Notes under the pieces: generated by a model
Told to the model about the DNA's origin: nothing
Seen by the model: the letters and a program-made list of their open reading frames with translations, nothing else
The model's database searches: none
In this document: positions 17,412 to 26,910 of the stretch, piece by piece
How the letters are laid out: every line of letters starts with the position of its first letter
How positions within the stretch are numbered: position 1 is the stretch's first letter
NCBI GenBank assembly: GCA_048058975.1
Contig: JBLLNP010000001.1
Span: forward strand, 1 to 64,000
DNA: 64,000 bases
Direction: 5' to 3'
Source of the DNA: RHLJ01 sp048058975
GTDB taxonomy: Bacteria > Bacteroidota > Rhodothermia > Balneolales > Balneolaceae
Translations under genes and position numbers: made by a program

Positions 17412-18671
17412 ATGCAAAAGAAAATAGTTATTCCCATCATCGTAATAATTTTGATCACAGTTTCCTGGTTTATAACCAAGGGAGGCTCCTCTGAAACTGT
17501 AGAGTTATTTACTAAGCCAACGGTGGGCGAGTTTGTGGTTGATGTTACTACCACAGGGGAACTCAGAGCAAAAAATTCGCAGGAAATAAAAGGCCCGCAG
17601 GGGGTTAGAGATTTTCGTATTAACAATATGCGAATTCAAAGGCTGATTCCTGAAGGAACTATTGTAAAGAAAGGTGATTTCGTAGCCGAACTGGATCGTT
17701 CAGAAATTATGGGGAAACTTCAGGATGCTCAGTTAGATCTTCAATCCGCACAATCTCAGGTAACGCAAGCACAACTCGATAGTACCCTGGAGCTCTCTCA
17801 AGCCCGGGATAATCTCATCAACTTAGAATTTGCACTGGAAGAGCGTCAGATTGCCGTTGATCAGTCAAAGTATGAATCACCAGCAGTTCAAAGACAGGCG
17901 GAAATCGATTTAGATAAAGCAAGGCGTCAATTAGCACAGGAGCTGAAAAACTACGAGACTAAAGTAAAACAAGCAGAGGCTAAACTGAGTGAAGTAGAAA
18001 CTGAACTGATTAAATCTCAAAATGAAATCCAGAAAATTCGAGATTTAATGACCCAATTTACGGTATATGCACCCGATCAAGGGATGCTGATTTACAGAAG
18101 AAACTGGGACGGATCAAAAATTACCGAAGGGGAACAGATAAGTGCCTGGAGTCCGGTAGTTGCAGAGCTTCCAGATTTCACAATTATGGAATCTGTAACC
18201 TATGTGAATGAGGTTGATATTCAAAAAGTGGAAGTAGGTCAAGTTGTGGAAATTGGCCTAGACGCTGTTCCAGATAAGCGACTTACTGGAAAAGTTACTG
18301 CTGTGGCAAATATAGGAGAGCAACGTAAAAATTATGATTCCAAAGTCTTTGAGGTAACTATCGAGATAAACGAAAGCGACAGTCTCCTCAGACCAGCTAT
18401 GACTACTAGCAATAATATACTAATCAGTCGCACCAATGAAGCTCTTCATGTTCCGCTTGAGGCGGTGCATGCGGTGGATTCATTGAGTTTTGTATTCAAA
18501 AGAGATGGCCTTTCACCAGTGATGCAGCAGGTTGAGCTTGGCCTGATTAATGAAAACTCGGTAATTATTCATCAGGGAGTATCTATTGAAGATCAACTAT
18601 ACTTAACAGTTCCAAGCGATACTACTGGTATCCAACGAATTATGTTGAGCGAACAACTCACTCAAAACTAA
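17412..18671 (+). CDS. HlyD/MacA-type periplasmic adaptor protein
   Basis: 419 residues. One N-terminal membrane anchor (~5-21, VIPIIVIILITVSW). A split lipoyl-like domain flanks a long coiled coil (~95-215) rich in Gln/Glu/Leu, and a beta-barrel/membrane-proximal region follows. It should link an inner-membrane permease to an outer-membrane TolC-type channel. The next two genes encode exactly those partners; the gap to the permease is 4 bp. Substrate unknown. Confidence 0.88.
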   Translation: MQKKIVIPIIVIILITVSWFITKGGSSETVELFTKPTVGEFVVDVTTTGELRAKNSQEIKGPQGVRDFRINNMRIQRLIPEGTIVKKGDFVAELDRSEIMGKLQDAQLDLQSAQSQVTQAQLDSTLELSQARDNLINLEFALEERQIAVDQSKYESPAVQRQAEIDLDKARRQLAQELKNYETKVKQAEAKLSEVETELIKSQNEIQKIRDLMTQFTVYAPDQGMLIYRRNWDGSKITEGEQISAWSPVVAELPDFTIMESVTYVNEVDIQKVEVGQVVEIGLDAVPDKRLTGKVTAVANIGEQRKNYDSKVFEVTIEINESDSLLRPAMTTSNNILISRTNEALHVPLEAVHAVDSLSFVFKRDGLSPVMQQVELGLINENSVIIHQGVSIEDQLYLTVPSDTTGIQRIMLSEQLTQN

Positions 18672-18675
18672 AGTC

Positions 18676-20037
18676 GTGCTTCAAAAGCTTCTCTATAACT
18701 TTGATATTGCTGTTGAAGCAATTCAGCGGAATAAACTACGCGCATTTCTCACTTCTTTAGGGATCATTTTTGGCGTGGCGTCTGTTATCGCGATGCTCGC
18801 GATCGGAACCGGAGCCCAGCAGGAAGTACTTGCACAAATGCAATTACTGGGAACTAATAATGTAATTATCCAGCCTGTATTTGAACAGTTCGAAGGAGCA
18901 GTAAGCGAATCTGATAATGGTCAGGGAGAAACTCAGAAATACTCACCGGGACTTACTCTTCATGATTTGGAAAGCATCAAAAAATTTGTTCCGGAAGTTG
19001 AATTCATTAGCCCGGAAATCATTTTTGAAACCAATTTTATACGCAATGCCAGAATGAGAAGCGGCAAGGTAGTTGGTGTAAATGACGAATACTTTTTTAT
19101 CAGTAGTTTTAATATCCAGGATGGGAATAATTTTACGAGTATACAGATTGAAAATGCAGAACCGGTAGCCATAATTGGAAGTGATGTACGAACGAAGTTT
19201 TTCCCGGGAGAAGAGCCAATCGGTAAAAAAATTAAAGTCGGGAATCTCTGGCTAACTGTAATCGGAGTTCTGGAAAAGAAAGAACTTTCTACCGAGAATA
19301 TTGAGAGCCTGGGGATAAGAAATTACAACCTCGATATTTTTATGCCGGCTACAACTTTACTGCTTCGTTTTAAAAATCGGGCTTTGGTTACAAAAGACGA
19401 CATCGATCAAAGTGCAGGAGGTTTTGGCGGAAGGATGATTATTTTCGGAGGTCCTGGAGAAGAAGAGGAAGAGGTAAATACGAATTATAATCAATTGGAT
19501 AAGTTGATTGTGCGCGTTACTGATTCCCGCTTTAGCGTTTCGATAGCTGAAGTGCTTTCCCGAATGCTAAAACGTAGGCATAACAATGTGGTCGATTTCG
19601 AGATCATCGTGCCCGAACAGCTCCTGGCGCAGGAACAGCGAACCAAACGAATATTTAACATCGTACTTTCCTCCATTGCTTCCATTTCTCTGATTGTCGG
19701 AGGAATTGGAATTATGAATATCATGCTTGCATCCGTAGTTGAGCGCTACCGCGAAATTGGGGTGAGAATGGCGGTTGGAGCTCAAAAGAAAGACATCGAA
19801 CTACAGTTTTTAACGGAAGCTTTAGCCATCAGTATAACCGGAGGCATAATCGGCATATTGCTTGGCATGGGCTTTAGTGTAGCCATTGAGCTTTCCGCTG
19901 AAATAGCCACTATTGTAACTCCATCATCCATCTTTATTTCATTTGGTGTAGCTCTGATTATAGGTGTGGTATTTGGATACTTCCCCGCTAAAAGAGCCGC
20001 ACAACAAGACCCAGTACACGCATTACGACATGAATAA
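18676..20037 (+). CDS. MacB-like ABC transporter permease (FtsX family), no fused ATPase
   Basis: 453 residues from a GTG start. One N-terminal TM helix (AFLTSLGIIFGVASVIAML), a large periplasmic MacB_PCD domain (~50-310), then an FtsX domain with three helices (~325-350, 375-400, 415-440). The end ...FGYFPAKRAAQQDPVHALRHE is the classic MacB C-terminus. MacB in E. coli carries an N-terminal ATPase domain, and split systems have a separate ATPase gene next door. Here neither is present, so the ATPase must be encoded elsewhere or shared. Confidence 0.9.
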   Translation: MLQKLLYNFDIAVEAIQRNKLRAFLTSLGIIFGVASVIAMLAIGTGAQQEVLAQMQLLGTNNVIIQPVFEQFEGAVSESDNGQGETQKYSPGLTLHDLESIKKFVPEVEFISPEIIFETNFIRNARMRSGKVVGVNDEYFFISSFNIQDGNNFTSIQIENAEPVAIIGSDVRTKFFPGEEPIGKKIKVGNLWLTVIGVLEKKELSTENIESLGIRNYNLDIFMPATTLLLRFKNRALVTKDDIDQSAGGFGGRMIIFGGPGEEEEEVNTNYNQLDKLIVRVTDSRFSVSIAEVLSRMLKRRHNNVVDFEIIVPEQLLAQEQRTKRIFNIVLSSIASISLIVGGIGIMNIMLASVVERYREIGVRMAVGAQKKDIELQFLTEALAISITGGIIGILLGMGFSVAIELSAEIATIVTPSSIFISFGVALIIGVVFGYFPAKRAAQQDPVHALRHE

Positions 20038-21634
20038 AAGTTTGCAAAATAGAATAATGAACGTCTTTGCGAGGAGTTTAGAGATTAATAAGAGAAAAGA
20101 AATGATATCTACGAAGCAATCCCGGAATTACAAAGCTCAAGTTCAAAACTTCAAGTTACAATTTGTGTTACTTGGACTGTTAACACCATTTCTTTTTTTT
20201 AGTACCGATGTGAACTCGCAGGTTCAAACATTTACGCTCGAACAAAGTATTGAGTATGCCAAACAAAATAGTCCGCTTTCCAGAGCAGCCAGATTTTCTA
20301 TTCTCTCTGCAAAATGGAGATATAAATCCTTTCGAGCAGATTTACTTCCAAGCCTTGAACTCGACGGAAATGCTCCGGGATACAGCCGTGCCTTTACTGC
20401 TAATCGCCTTGATGATGGTACAACAACCTACCAGGAAGAAAGTTTAACACAGTCCTCGGTAAATCTATCTGTAAATCAGAATATCCTTCCTACCGGGGGT
20501 TCTTTATCACTTTCAAGCGGATTAAACAGGCTCATTCTTTTTGAAAGTGGAATTAATGGAGAAGACATTACCCGATGGCAAAGTACTCCTTTGGTGGCAA
20601 GCCTAAGGCAGCCTCTTTTTCAATTCAATGGCTTGAAATGGAGAAATCGTACGGAACCACTTAGATACGAAATCGCGAAAACGCAGTATGTTGAGGACAT
20701 GGAGGAGATCGCGTTTACGGTAACGCAAAATTACTTCGACTTACTGCTCGCCAAAATCAATATAGAAGTGGCCGAGTTTAATGTTACAGTAAACGATTCT
20801 ATTTATAACATTTCACAAGGCCGTTTTCAGGTGGGAAATATTGCTGAAAACGAATTATTACAAAGTGAGTTGGAATACCAGAATGCACGCACATCACTAA
20901 CAACTGCGATACTGGAATACCAACGGGCCGAAGAAAGCTTTAAGGCATTACTTGGCATAGACGATAATCAGCAAATTGAAATTGATGTGCCTTCAGTTGC
21001 TCCCCAGGTAAATGTTGATGTGGATAAAGCGCTTGAGCTTGCGAGAGAAAATAATAGTACTTCACTGGAATTTGAATTGAATGAGCTATTGGCTGATCAG
21101 GCCTATGAACAGGCTAAACGGAGTACAGGATTTTCCGCTACTGTTCAGGCAAGCTTTGGCTTGAATCAGACCTCAGAAAATTTCGAAGACGTTTACAAAG
21201 ATCAGCAAAATCAGCAGTTCTTTACGGTAGGCTTTCAAATTCCCTTATTCAACTGGGGACAGAATCTGGCGGAAGTCCGATCAGCCCGAAACCAACAAAT
21301 GGCAACAGCAAATAATATCGCCTACCAGCGCCTCCAGTTTGAATTGAGCGTAAAAAGTACGGTAAGGGAATTTCCGCAATTAAGAAGTCAGGTTGAACTG
21401 GCACAGGTTTCTGATGAAATTGCAGCCAGGCGCTACGATGTTGCCAAAAATCGCTACCTGATCGGGCGAATTGATGTTACCGATCTATTCATTGCTCAGA
21501 ATCAAAAAGACAGCTCCCGCCGAAGTTACATCCAATCCCTGAGAAGTTACTGGATCGGGTATTACAACCTGCGCCGTCTTACCCTCTACGATTTCGAGCA
21601 AGATATTCCGATTCTGTATGCAACAGAGTTTTAG
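20030..21634 (+). CDS. TolC-family outer membrane efflux protein
   Basis: From the ATG at 20030 (overlapping the permease end) the product has 534 residues. The frame stays open upstream to a TTG at 19964. A later ATG at 20101 gives the most compact signal peptide (hydrophobic FVLLGLLTPFLFFS, then SQVQ). The mature part has two OEP repeats with long helices, e.g. LEQSIEYAKQNSPLSRAARF and RYLIGRIDVTDLFIAQNQ. It completes an adaptor-permease-channel trio. It converges on the M20 gene with a 1-bp gap. Confidence 0.88.
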   Translation: MNKSLQNRIMNVFARSLEINKRKEMISTKQSRNYKAQVQNFKLQFVLLGLLTPFLFFSTDVNSQVQTFTLEQSIEYAKQNSPLSRAARFSILSAKWRYKSFRADLLPSLELDGNAPGYSRAFTANRLDDGTTTYQEESLTQSSVNLSVNQNILPTGGSLSLSSGLNRLILFESGINGEDITRWQSTPLVASLRQPLFQFNGLKWRNRTEPLRYEIAKTQYVEDMEEIAFTVTQNYFDLLLAKINIEVAEFNVTVNDSIYNISQGRFQVGNIAENELLQSELEYQNARTSLTTAILEYQRAEESFKALLGIDDNQQIEIDVPSVAPQVNVDVDKALELARENNSTSLEFELNELLADQAYEQAKRSTGFSATVQASFGLNQTSENFEDVYKDQQNQQFFTVGFQIPLFNWGQNLAEVRSARNQQMATANNIAYQRLQFELSVKSTVREFPQLRSQVELAQVSDEIAARRYDVAKNRYLIGRIDVTDLFIAQNQKDSSRRSYIQSLRSYWIGYYNLRRLTLYDFEQDIPILYATEF

Positions 21635-21635
21635 T

Positions 21636-23009
21636 TTACTCCCTAAACCCCGGCAACAACTCAAAAAATTTGGCGGAGGTTTTAATTCCACGGTGGAAAT
21701 CTTCCACGGAAAATTTTTCATTTGGAGAATGGATCGCGTCGCTGGTTAAGCCGAATCCCATTAAAATTGACTCTACGCCAAGTACTCGTTTGAAGTCTGC
21801 CACAATTGGAATGGAGCCGCCTTCACGGGAGAATAGAACCTCTTTTCCATATACTTCTTCAAATGCTTTAGCTCCGGCTTTCAATCCATAAAAATCCAAA
21901 TCTGTGATAGAGGCAAAGCCACCGTGATGTTCATTAACGGTTACTTTTACCGTATCGGGAGCTATGGATTCCACATAGTCTTGAAATAACTTCGCTATTT
22001 CTTTAGGGTGTTGATCAGGAACCAAGCGCATACTCACTTTCGCTCCTGCTTTAGATGGAAGCACCGTTTTAGCTCCTTCTCCCTGATAACCGCCCCAAAT
22101 TCCATTTACGTCCAGTGTTGGTCGGGCAGTGGCTCTTTCTAGCGTGGTATATCCTTTTTCGCCATGAACAGCATCAATATCCAGTGATTTCTTGTATGCT
22201 TCTTCATCAAATGGAAGTGTTGCTGAAGCTTCGCGATCTGCTTCAGTAAGAGGAATTACTTTATCATAGAATCCGGGCACCTGAATTACACCGTCTTCAT
22301 TCTTCATTTTAGCAATGAGTTCACACAGCACATTCAGTGGATTCTCAACAGCGCCCCCATAAACTCCGGAATGCAAATCACGGTTCGGGCCAACCACTTC
22401 CATTTCCATATAAGCCAGCCCACGAAGTCCATAGGTGATGGAAGGTTGGTCTTTCCCAAACATGGCGGTATCAGAAATCAACACCATATCGCAGGCCAGC
22501 AAGTCTTTGTGACTTTCCAGGAATGGAACCAGATTTGGGGATCCGATTTCTTCTTCTCCTTCCAGAATGAACTTCACATTCACAGGGATAGGAGTTCCGG
22601 ATTTAACAAAGGACTCAATAGCTTTTACGTGAGTAAAAGATTGCCCTTTGTCATCGCTGGCACCTCGCGCATAAATGTCTCCATTTTTTACTGTCGGCTC
22701 AAAAGGAGGAGTGTCCCAAAGGTGGTCAGGATCGGAAGGCTGTACATCATAATGGCCGTAAACCAGAACTGTTGGTTGGTCATCATAAGGACAGTGCTCA
22801 CCATAAACAATCGGATTTCCCGGGGTTTCAAAAAGTTCAACCCGGGTAAAGTTCAGAGATTTCAGCTGACTAATCAGAAAGTTTGCGGCTTGCTTTATCG
22901 CATCTTTTTTGGAGGAATCCGTGCTTATGCTCGGAATCCGCAACAGCTCAAAAAGCTCATTCAGAAATTTGTCTTTATTTTGGTCGATGTACGATTGCGG
23001 TGAACTCAT
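21636..23009 (-). CDS. M20-family dipeptidase
   Basis: 457 residues from the ATG at 23009. A longer frame to 23159 is rejected because it overlaps the BatE gene and adds unrelated residues. Zinc-site motifs are GHYDVQP (H86, D88), GASDDKGQ (D119/D120) and EGEEEIGSPN (catalytic Glu plus ligand ~150-154). A dimerisation lid domain lies at ~195-345. Close to CNDP/PepV-like dipeptidases that cleave short peptides. No signal peptide in this reading, so probably cytoplasmic. Confidence 0.9.
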   Translation of the reverse strand: MSSPQSYIDQNKDKFLNELFELLRIPSISTDSSKKDAIKQAANFLISQLKSLNFTRVELFETPGNPIVYGEHCPYDDQPTVLVYGHYDVQPSDPDHLWDTPPFEPTVKNGDIYARGASDDKGQSFTHVKAIESFVKSGTPIPVNVKFILEGEEEIGSPNLVPFLESHKDLLACDMVLISDTAMFGKDQPSITYGLRGLAYMEMEVVGPNRDLHSGVYGGAVENPLNVLCELIAKMKNEDGVIQVPGFYDKVIPLTEADREASATLPFDEEAYKKSLDIDAVHGEKGYTTLERATARPTLDVNGIWGGYQGEGAKTVLPSKAGAKVSMRLVPDQHPKEIAKLFQDYVESIAPDTVKVTVNEHHGGFASITDLDFYGLKAGAKAFEEVYGKEVLFSREGGSIPIVADFKRVLGVESILMGFGLTSDAIHSPNEKFSVEDFHRGIKTSAKFFELLPGFRE

Positions 23010-23022
23010 ATATACTCCGTAA

Positions 23023-23790
23023 TTATAAAATTTTGATTCCCTGGTTTTCAATCCATCCAAATTGCCCGTTCCCCAAACGGATGTATAGCCACCCGTCAAA
23101 AGAGCTACTGGTACGATGATCAACTGTAATGGCGTATCCTTCGTACCCAAGGCTAACAAGATCGGCAGACTCTGCAGCAGCTTGCCGTACCTGAACTTCT
23201 GAGGTGATGATTACTGCTTCAGAATATCGTTGGTCGATGTAATCAACATAAAAAGAAAGCAGAACAATGAGAACCCCCGATATTATAAAGGTAGAAAGAG
23301 TGGCATTGAATTTTGGAATGACGAAAATATTTACCCACTTCAAAAGAAGAAGGGTGACAGCGATAAGGATAAATGAAAAACCAATTATAAAAACCAGAGC
23401 TGCTCCAGGACCGTCTTTCAACCAATCCACCGCCCTGTCCCATGGAAGCTTTGGTAAAGTAGCAGATTGACGACTGAACTGTGATTCCACATACTCCAGA
23501 GCCTCATTTGCAGATTGAGTAGTGAGTTCAAATTTTGCCGATTTCAAAAAATAGTATTTGGCTAAGCCCATGGAATCAAGCTGAGTGGCAGTAATTCCCA
23601 TGTTCAAAAACAGCGCTCCTGAAACTGAACCGGCTTGTTCAATGGAACGATACATTTTCATTGCTTCGGAATATTCGTTATCCTCTAACAAAGTGTTTGC
23701 CTGGTCGAAGAGTAATTGAGCACTTTCCTGTGCCTGAATCCCTGAAAAAAGTAAAAGAGTGAGTAGTAAGCTCTTCAGAATAATCCTCAT
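23023..23790 (-). CDS. batE: BatE-like TPR/SH3 envelope protein
   Basis: 255 residues. Signal peptide (1-20, ends GIQAQ), two TPR-like repeats (~25-110), two TM helices (~131-150 and ~163-185), then a C-terminal SH3-like domain (GYEGYAITVDHRTSSSFDGW...FGWIENQGI). This is the layout of BatE from the Bacteroides aerotolerance operon. Its start overlaps the end of batD by 4 bp. Bat proteins are linked to oxygen tolerance and envelope stress; the biochemical role is not settled. Confidence 0.8.
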   Translation of the reverse strand: MRIILKSLLLTLLLFSGIQAQESAQLLFDQANTLLEDNEYSEAMKMYRSIEQAGSVSGALFLNMGITATQLDSMGLAKYYFLKSAKFELTTQSANEALEYVESQFSRQSATLPKLPWDRAVDWLKDGPGAALVFIIGFSFILIAVTLLLLKWVNIFVIPKFNATLSTFIISGVLIVLLSFYVDYIDQRYSEAVIITSEVQVRQAAAESADLVSLGYEGYAITVDHRTSSSFDGWLYIRLGNGQFGWIENQGIKIL

Positions 23791-25535
23791 ACTACTTTGT
23801 TAATCTGTTTAATGAGTTCACGGGCCTTCTCAATATCAGATTCCAACCCTTCTATGGTAGCATTCGGAGCGTATGATATAGTATCACACTTATCCAGTAA
23901 TCGTTTCACTTCTTCTGAAATCGTTGAACCAGCTTTTTCTTTTAAAGCATCAGAAAGTTGCTGAATAGATAATCCCGCAAGCGGCAAATTCAATTTGTCT
24001 GAAATAAACTGGTTGAGAGATTTTTGAATGTGATTATAACCGGTCTTTAAATCAGACGTTCCCTCAGCTTTTTTTAGTTCTTCAAAAGCTTTTTCCTTTG
24101 CTTTTTGCGATCTCGCAAAGGCGGTATCACCATTCATTTTGTCATGATAAAGTTTAAAACCATAAGCACCGCCTAAAATCAAAAGAGGCAGTCCAAGCAG
24201 CATCCAAACCCATGTTTGAGTAGTCAGAGGAACATGTTCAGCAGATACCCAACTGGCCAATCCAGTGATAGGTTCTACGTTAAAACGTAATTCGTTATCT
24301 CTAATCGAAGTAGCCCGGGGGTCACGTTCTGATTCTAAAATCAATGCAGGTAGTGCAATGGTATTATAACGGTTTTGGGCAGGACTGAAATAGGCCAGCC
24401 TTGCTTCCGGTATTTCAAAACGCCCTTCATTTCGGGCAATAAGGATATCCGTAAAAATCTTAGTTCCACCAATTTGTCGGTTAGCTCGGGTAATAGTTGA
24501 GTTTTCTTGTGGATTATATAGTTCCAGCGTTTCAGGATATTCATACTCAGGCTTAATAATCAGCGGAATGTTTCCCTGGCCGGTAATGGTGGTAACCACT
24601 TCCACGCTTTCCCCAACATAAGCTTTGGTTGGATTGATAGTGCGGGTAATCGAGAAGCTCCCAACCCCTCCGGAAAACGTTGCGTTGTTTAGTTGAGGTA
24701 ATGGTGAAACATTAATGGTAACGGGAATAGTGGAAAGCTCCTTGCGCTCCTGACCTAATCCAAAACTAAAGATATCTCTTCGTTGATTGCGCTGACGAAT
24801 CTGAACCACTACTTCAAAAGGACTAAGAGTAAGTTCGCCGGATTTGGTGGGAAATAATGCGTATTGCAAAAGTACCGCTCTTTGATATCTTACTCCATTG
24901 ATTATAGTGGAAGTAGTTCGGGCTTGCTGTCTGTTTTCCAGTTCCTCTTTCCAAAACCCTTCGGCTTTCCATCCGGGAGATGCCTGGTAGGAGGAAACTT
25001 CTACCGAATTTTTGAAATACAAAACAATGTCTGCGATCACTTGCTCCCCAACTACCGGATTTTCTTTTGTAGGCTCCAGCCGTACATAAATATCCGGAGA
25101 ACGTTCGGCTTGACCGGAATCAATAGTTTTAGGATCGAGTACTTTAAATGTAAGTTCCGGGGTAGTGTAAGTTTCTCCGTTTACTTTTACCTCAAGGGAA
25201 GGAAAGGTATAAGTGCCGGGTGCCTGTGCAATAAACTGGTATCCATAGGTGTAAGAAACAGAAGGGCGCCCATTTACATAGGTGAAATTTTGAGAAGTAT
25301 TGGTGCTTCCACTCAGCCAGCGCAGTCCGTTAACATTGGGTATTTCCGGTCGATCGATTGAGTTAATGGATTGTCCAGACACTTTTACATCCAGCCGAAC
25401 ACCTTCTCCCGAAAAAATATTGGTTTCGGTGAGGGATGCGTCAACAGTAATATCCTGAGCAAAACCACCCTGAACGTAAAACAGGGAGAATAAAAGAATG
25501 AAAAAAATATGGAGACTATTACCAGTCTTTAGCAT
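23787..25535 (-). CDS. batD: BatD family protein
   Basis: 582 residues from the ATG at 25535. A GTG at 25544 is possible, but the AGGGAA ribosome-binding site lies right against it and is well spaced for the ATG. Signal peptide ending GFAQD, then Ig-like domains (SGQSINSIDRPEIPNV and SYTYGYQFIAQAPGTYTFP are typical of BatD), one TM helix at ~437-460 (WVWMLLGLPLLILGGAYGF) and a cytoplasmic helical tail. The large domain should face the periplasm. It overlaps its neighbours on both sides, so this is one operon. Confidence 0.88.
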   Translation of the reverse strand: MLKTGNSLHIFFILLFSLFYVQGGFAQDITVDASLTETNIFSGEGVRLDVKVSGQSINSIDRPEIPNVNGLRWLSGSTNTSQNFTYVNGRPSVSYTYGYQFIAQAPGTYTFPSLEVKVNGETYTTPELTFKVLDPKTIDSGQAERSPDIYVRLEPTKENPVVGEQVIADIVLYFKNSVEVSSYQASPGWKAEGFWKEELENRQQARTTSTIINGVRYQRAVLLQYALFPTKSGELTLSPFEVVVQIRQRNQRRDIFSFGLGQERKELSTIPVTINVSPLPQLNNATFSGGVGSFSITRTINPTKAYVGESVEVVTTITGQGNIPLIIKPEYEYPETLELYNPQENSTITRANRQIGGTKIFTDILIARNEGRFEIPEARLAYFSPAQNRYNTIALPALILESERDPRATSIRDNELRFNVEPITGLASWVSAEHVPLTTQTWVWMLLGLPLLILGGAYGFKLYHDKMNGDTAFARSQKAKEKAFEELKKAEGTSDLKTGYNHIQKSLNQFISDKLNLPLAGLSIQQLSDALKEKAGSTISEEVKRLLDKCDTISYAPNATIEGLESDIEKARELIKQINKVV

Positions 25536-26058
25536 GAGTGGCACTTCCCTGTGTTTTTTTCTTCTTAAACTCTTTTAAGAGTTCCTTTTCTTTTTGAGCT
25601 AAGGCCTTCAATATCTTTTCAGCTTCCTCTTTACTTATCTCTTTAGCTTCCTGAGGCTCACCTTCCTGCTCTTCCTGGGGTTGTTGTTCCTGATTCTGTT
25701 CTCCTTCCTCTTGCTCCTGCTGTTCCTGATCTTGTTCTTGTTGTTCCTGGTTTTGCTGATCCTGATTCTGCTGCTCTTCTTGTTCCTGCTGTTGCTCCTG
25801 ATCCTGCTGTTGTTGCTGTTGTTGTTTCTCTTGCTCCTCTTCCAGTTTTTGAAGCAGCGCATTCAGCTTTGGATCATTGGGATATCGCACTAGCCCTTGC
25901 TGAACCTGGGCAATTGCTCCCTGTAAATCCGCATTAATAAAAGATTGTGCTCCACCATGGAAATAGTCATTAGCAGATTGTGCCATCGCGGCAGATCCCA
26001 TCAGTAAAAATGCCAGAAAAAGCATATTTCTGATACCATGCTTAAGAATCGATTTCAT
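25519..26058 (-). CDS. Gln/Glu-rich low-complexity protein of the Bat operon
   Basis: 179 residues. Signal peptide (cleavage near AMAQS), a short TPR-like helical pair (~28-70, NDYFHGGAQSFINADLQGAIAQ), then ~80 residues almost only Gln and Glu with a few Asn/Asp/Pro (~72-145), and a Lys/Glu-rich end. It is placed where other genomes carry small TPR genes between batC and batD. The CAG/CAA-rich DNA could change length by slippage. It overlaps the preceding TPR gene by 17 bp and the start of batD by 17 bp. Confidence 0.8.
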   Translation of the reverse strand: MKSILKHGIRNMLFLAFLLMGSAAMAQSANDYFHGGAQSFINADLQGAIAQVQQGLVRYPNDPKLNALLQKLEEEQEKQQQQQQQDQEQQQEQEEQQNQDQQNQEQQEQDQEQQEQEEGEQNQEQQPQEEQEGEPQEAKEISKEEAEKILKALAQKEKELLKEFKKKKTQGSATHAKDW

Positions 26059-26680
26059 CTACATCTCCTATTCTTTGAATGAAGTCATTAAAGTTCTGAA
26101 CGGTTTGGTCAACTTTCAGTGCTTGCTGCATCACATCAAAAGCCTCTTTGTACTTTCGTTCGCTCACAAGTTGTTCAGCACGTTTTTTCATTGCTTTAGC
26201 ATATTCACTGGGCGGCTCTTGCTCCTGATTCTGTTGATCCTCTTGTTGTTGCTGCTCATCTTGTTTATCAGCTTCTGCCATAGCCCGCTCATAATTATGC
26301 TTAGTCTCCATATCATTTGGATTAAGCTTCAATGAATTTCTGAAATGCTGAGCAGCTGGTTTCCATTGCTCGCCTTCAGCCAGAACTGAACCAATATTGT
26401 ATTCTGCAAGAGCTTTTTTTTCAGGAGATTCAGTCAAAGCTCGGTATTCCATAAAAGTTTGAATGGCTTCTTCCGTTTTACCTTGTTTAGCTAGGGCGTT
26501 CGCTAGATTAAAATAGACATCCGCATTTTCCGGGTCGGCTTCGATAGATGCACGGTATAAAGTTTCGGCCTCCGCATATTCACCTTTTTCATAGGCTTCG
26601 TTTCCTTTTCGAGCCTCTTCGTTTCCTGAGGCTACAAAAAGCAATAATGCCAGACAATATGTAAGTAACTTCAACGTCAT
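26042..26680 (-). CDS. BatC-like TPR protein
   Basis: 212 residues from the ATG at 26680; a longer frame to 26752 would put 24 polar residues before the signal peptide. Signal sequence LLTYCLALLLFVASG, then three TPR units (KGNEAYEKGEYAEAETLYRA, NADVYFNLANALAKQGKTEEA and AEYNIGSVLAEGEQWKPA), a short Gln/Glu-rich linker and a last helical pair. It heads this operon fragment: batC-like, Q/E-rich, batD, batE. The VWA genes batA/batB and moxR, which usually come first, are not here. Confidence 0.82.
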   Translation of the reverse strand: MTLKLLTYCLALLLFVASGNEEARKGNEAYEKGEYAEAETLYRASIEADPENADVYFNLANALAKQGKTEEAIQTFMEYRALTESPEKKALAEYNIGSVLAEGEQWKPAAQHFRNSLKLNPNDMETKHNYERAMAEADKQDEQQQQEDQQNQEQEPPSEYAKAMKKRAEQLVSERKYKEAFDVMQQALKVDQTVQNFNDFIQRIGDVDEIDS

Positions 26681-26910
26681 TATGCGTTTTAAAGAATCAG
26701 AATGTTTACATCTAAATTTGATTGAATAGTAATGAAACTGAAAGCGAATCATTTAAGTTTCTGTACTATAAAGACTCTAAATATACCAAATACAATAACG
26801 GTTCGAAATATTTAGGTAGTATGAAAGGTGTTAAAGGATGTTTTAGGGCGTTCAAAATCATCAGCCGAATGATTACTTTACAAATTATTAAACAGCAGGA
26901 GCATTTGTAG

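Noticed and set aside
22371..23003. 210-codon plus-strand frame opposite the M20 dipeptidase
   Set aside because: The M20 gene has all metal-site motifs; the antisense product has none.
23010..23159. N-terminal extension of the M20 dipeptidase
   Set aside because: Overlaps batE coding sequence in another frame; the family starts near the ATG at 23009.
24864..25361. 165-codon plus-strand frame opposite batD
   Set aside because: Antisense to BatD, with no recognisable domain.
25681..25893. Leu-rich 70-residue 'membrane protein' on the plus strand
   Set aside because: It is only the complement of the Gln/Glu codon tract read backwards.
26722..26910. 62-codon frame just upstream of bshA
   Set aside because: No ribosome-binding site; it overlaps the region upstream of the TPR gene and has unremarkable composition.
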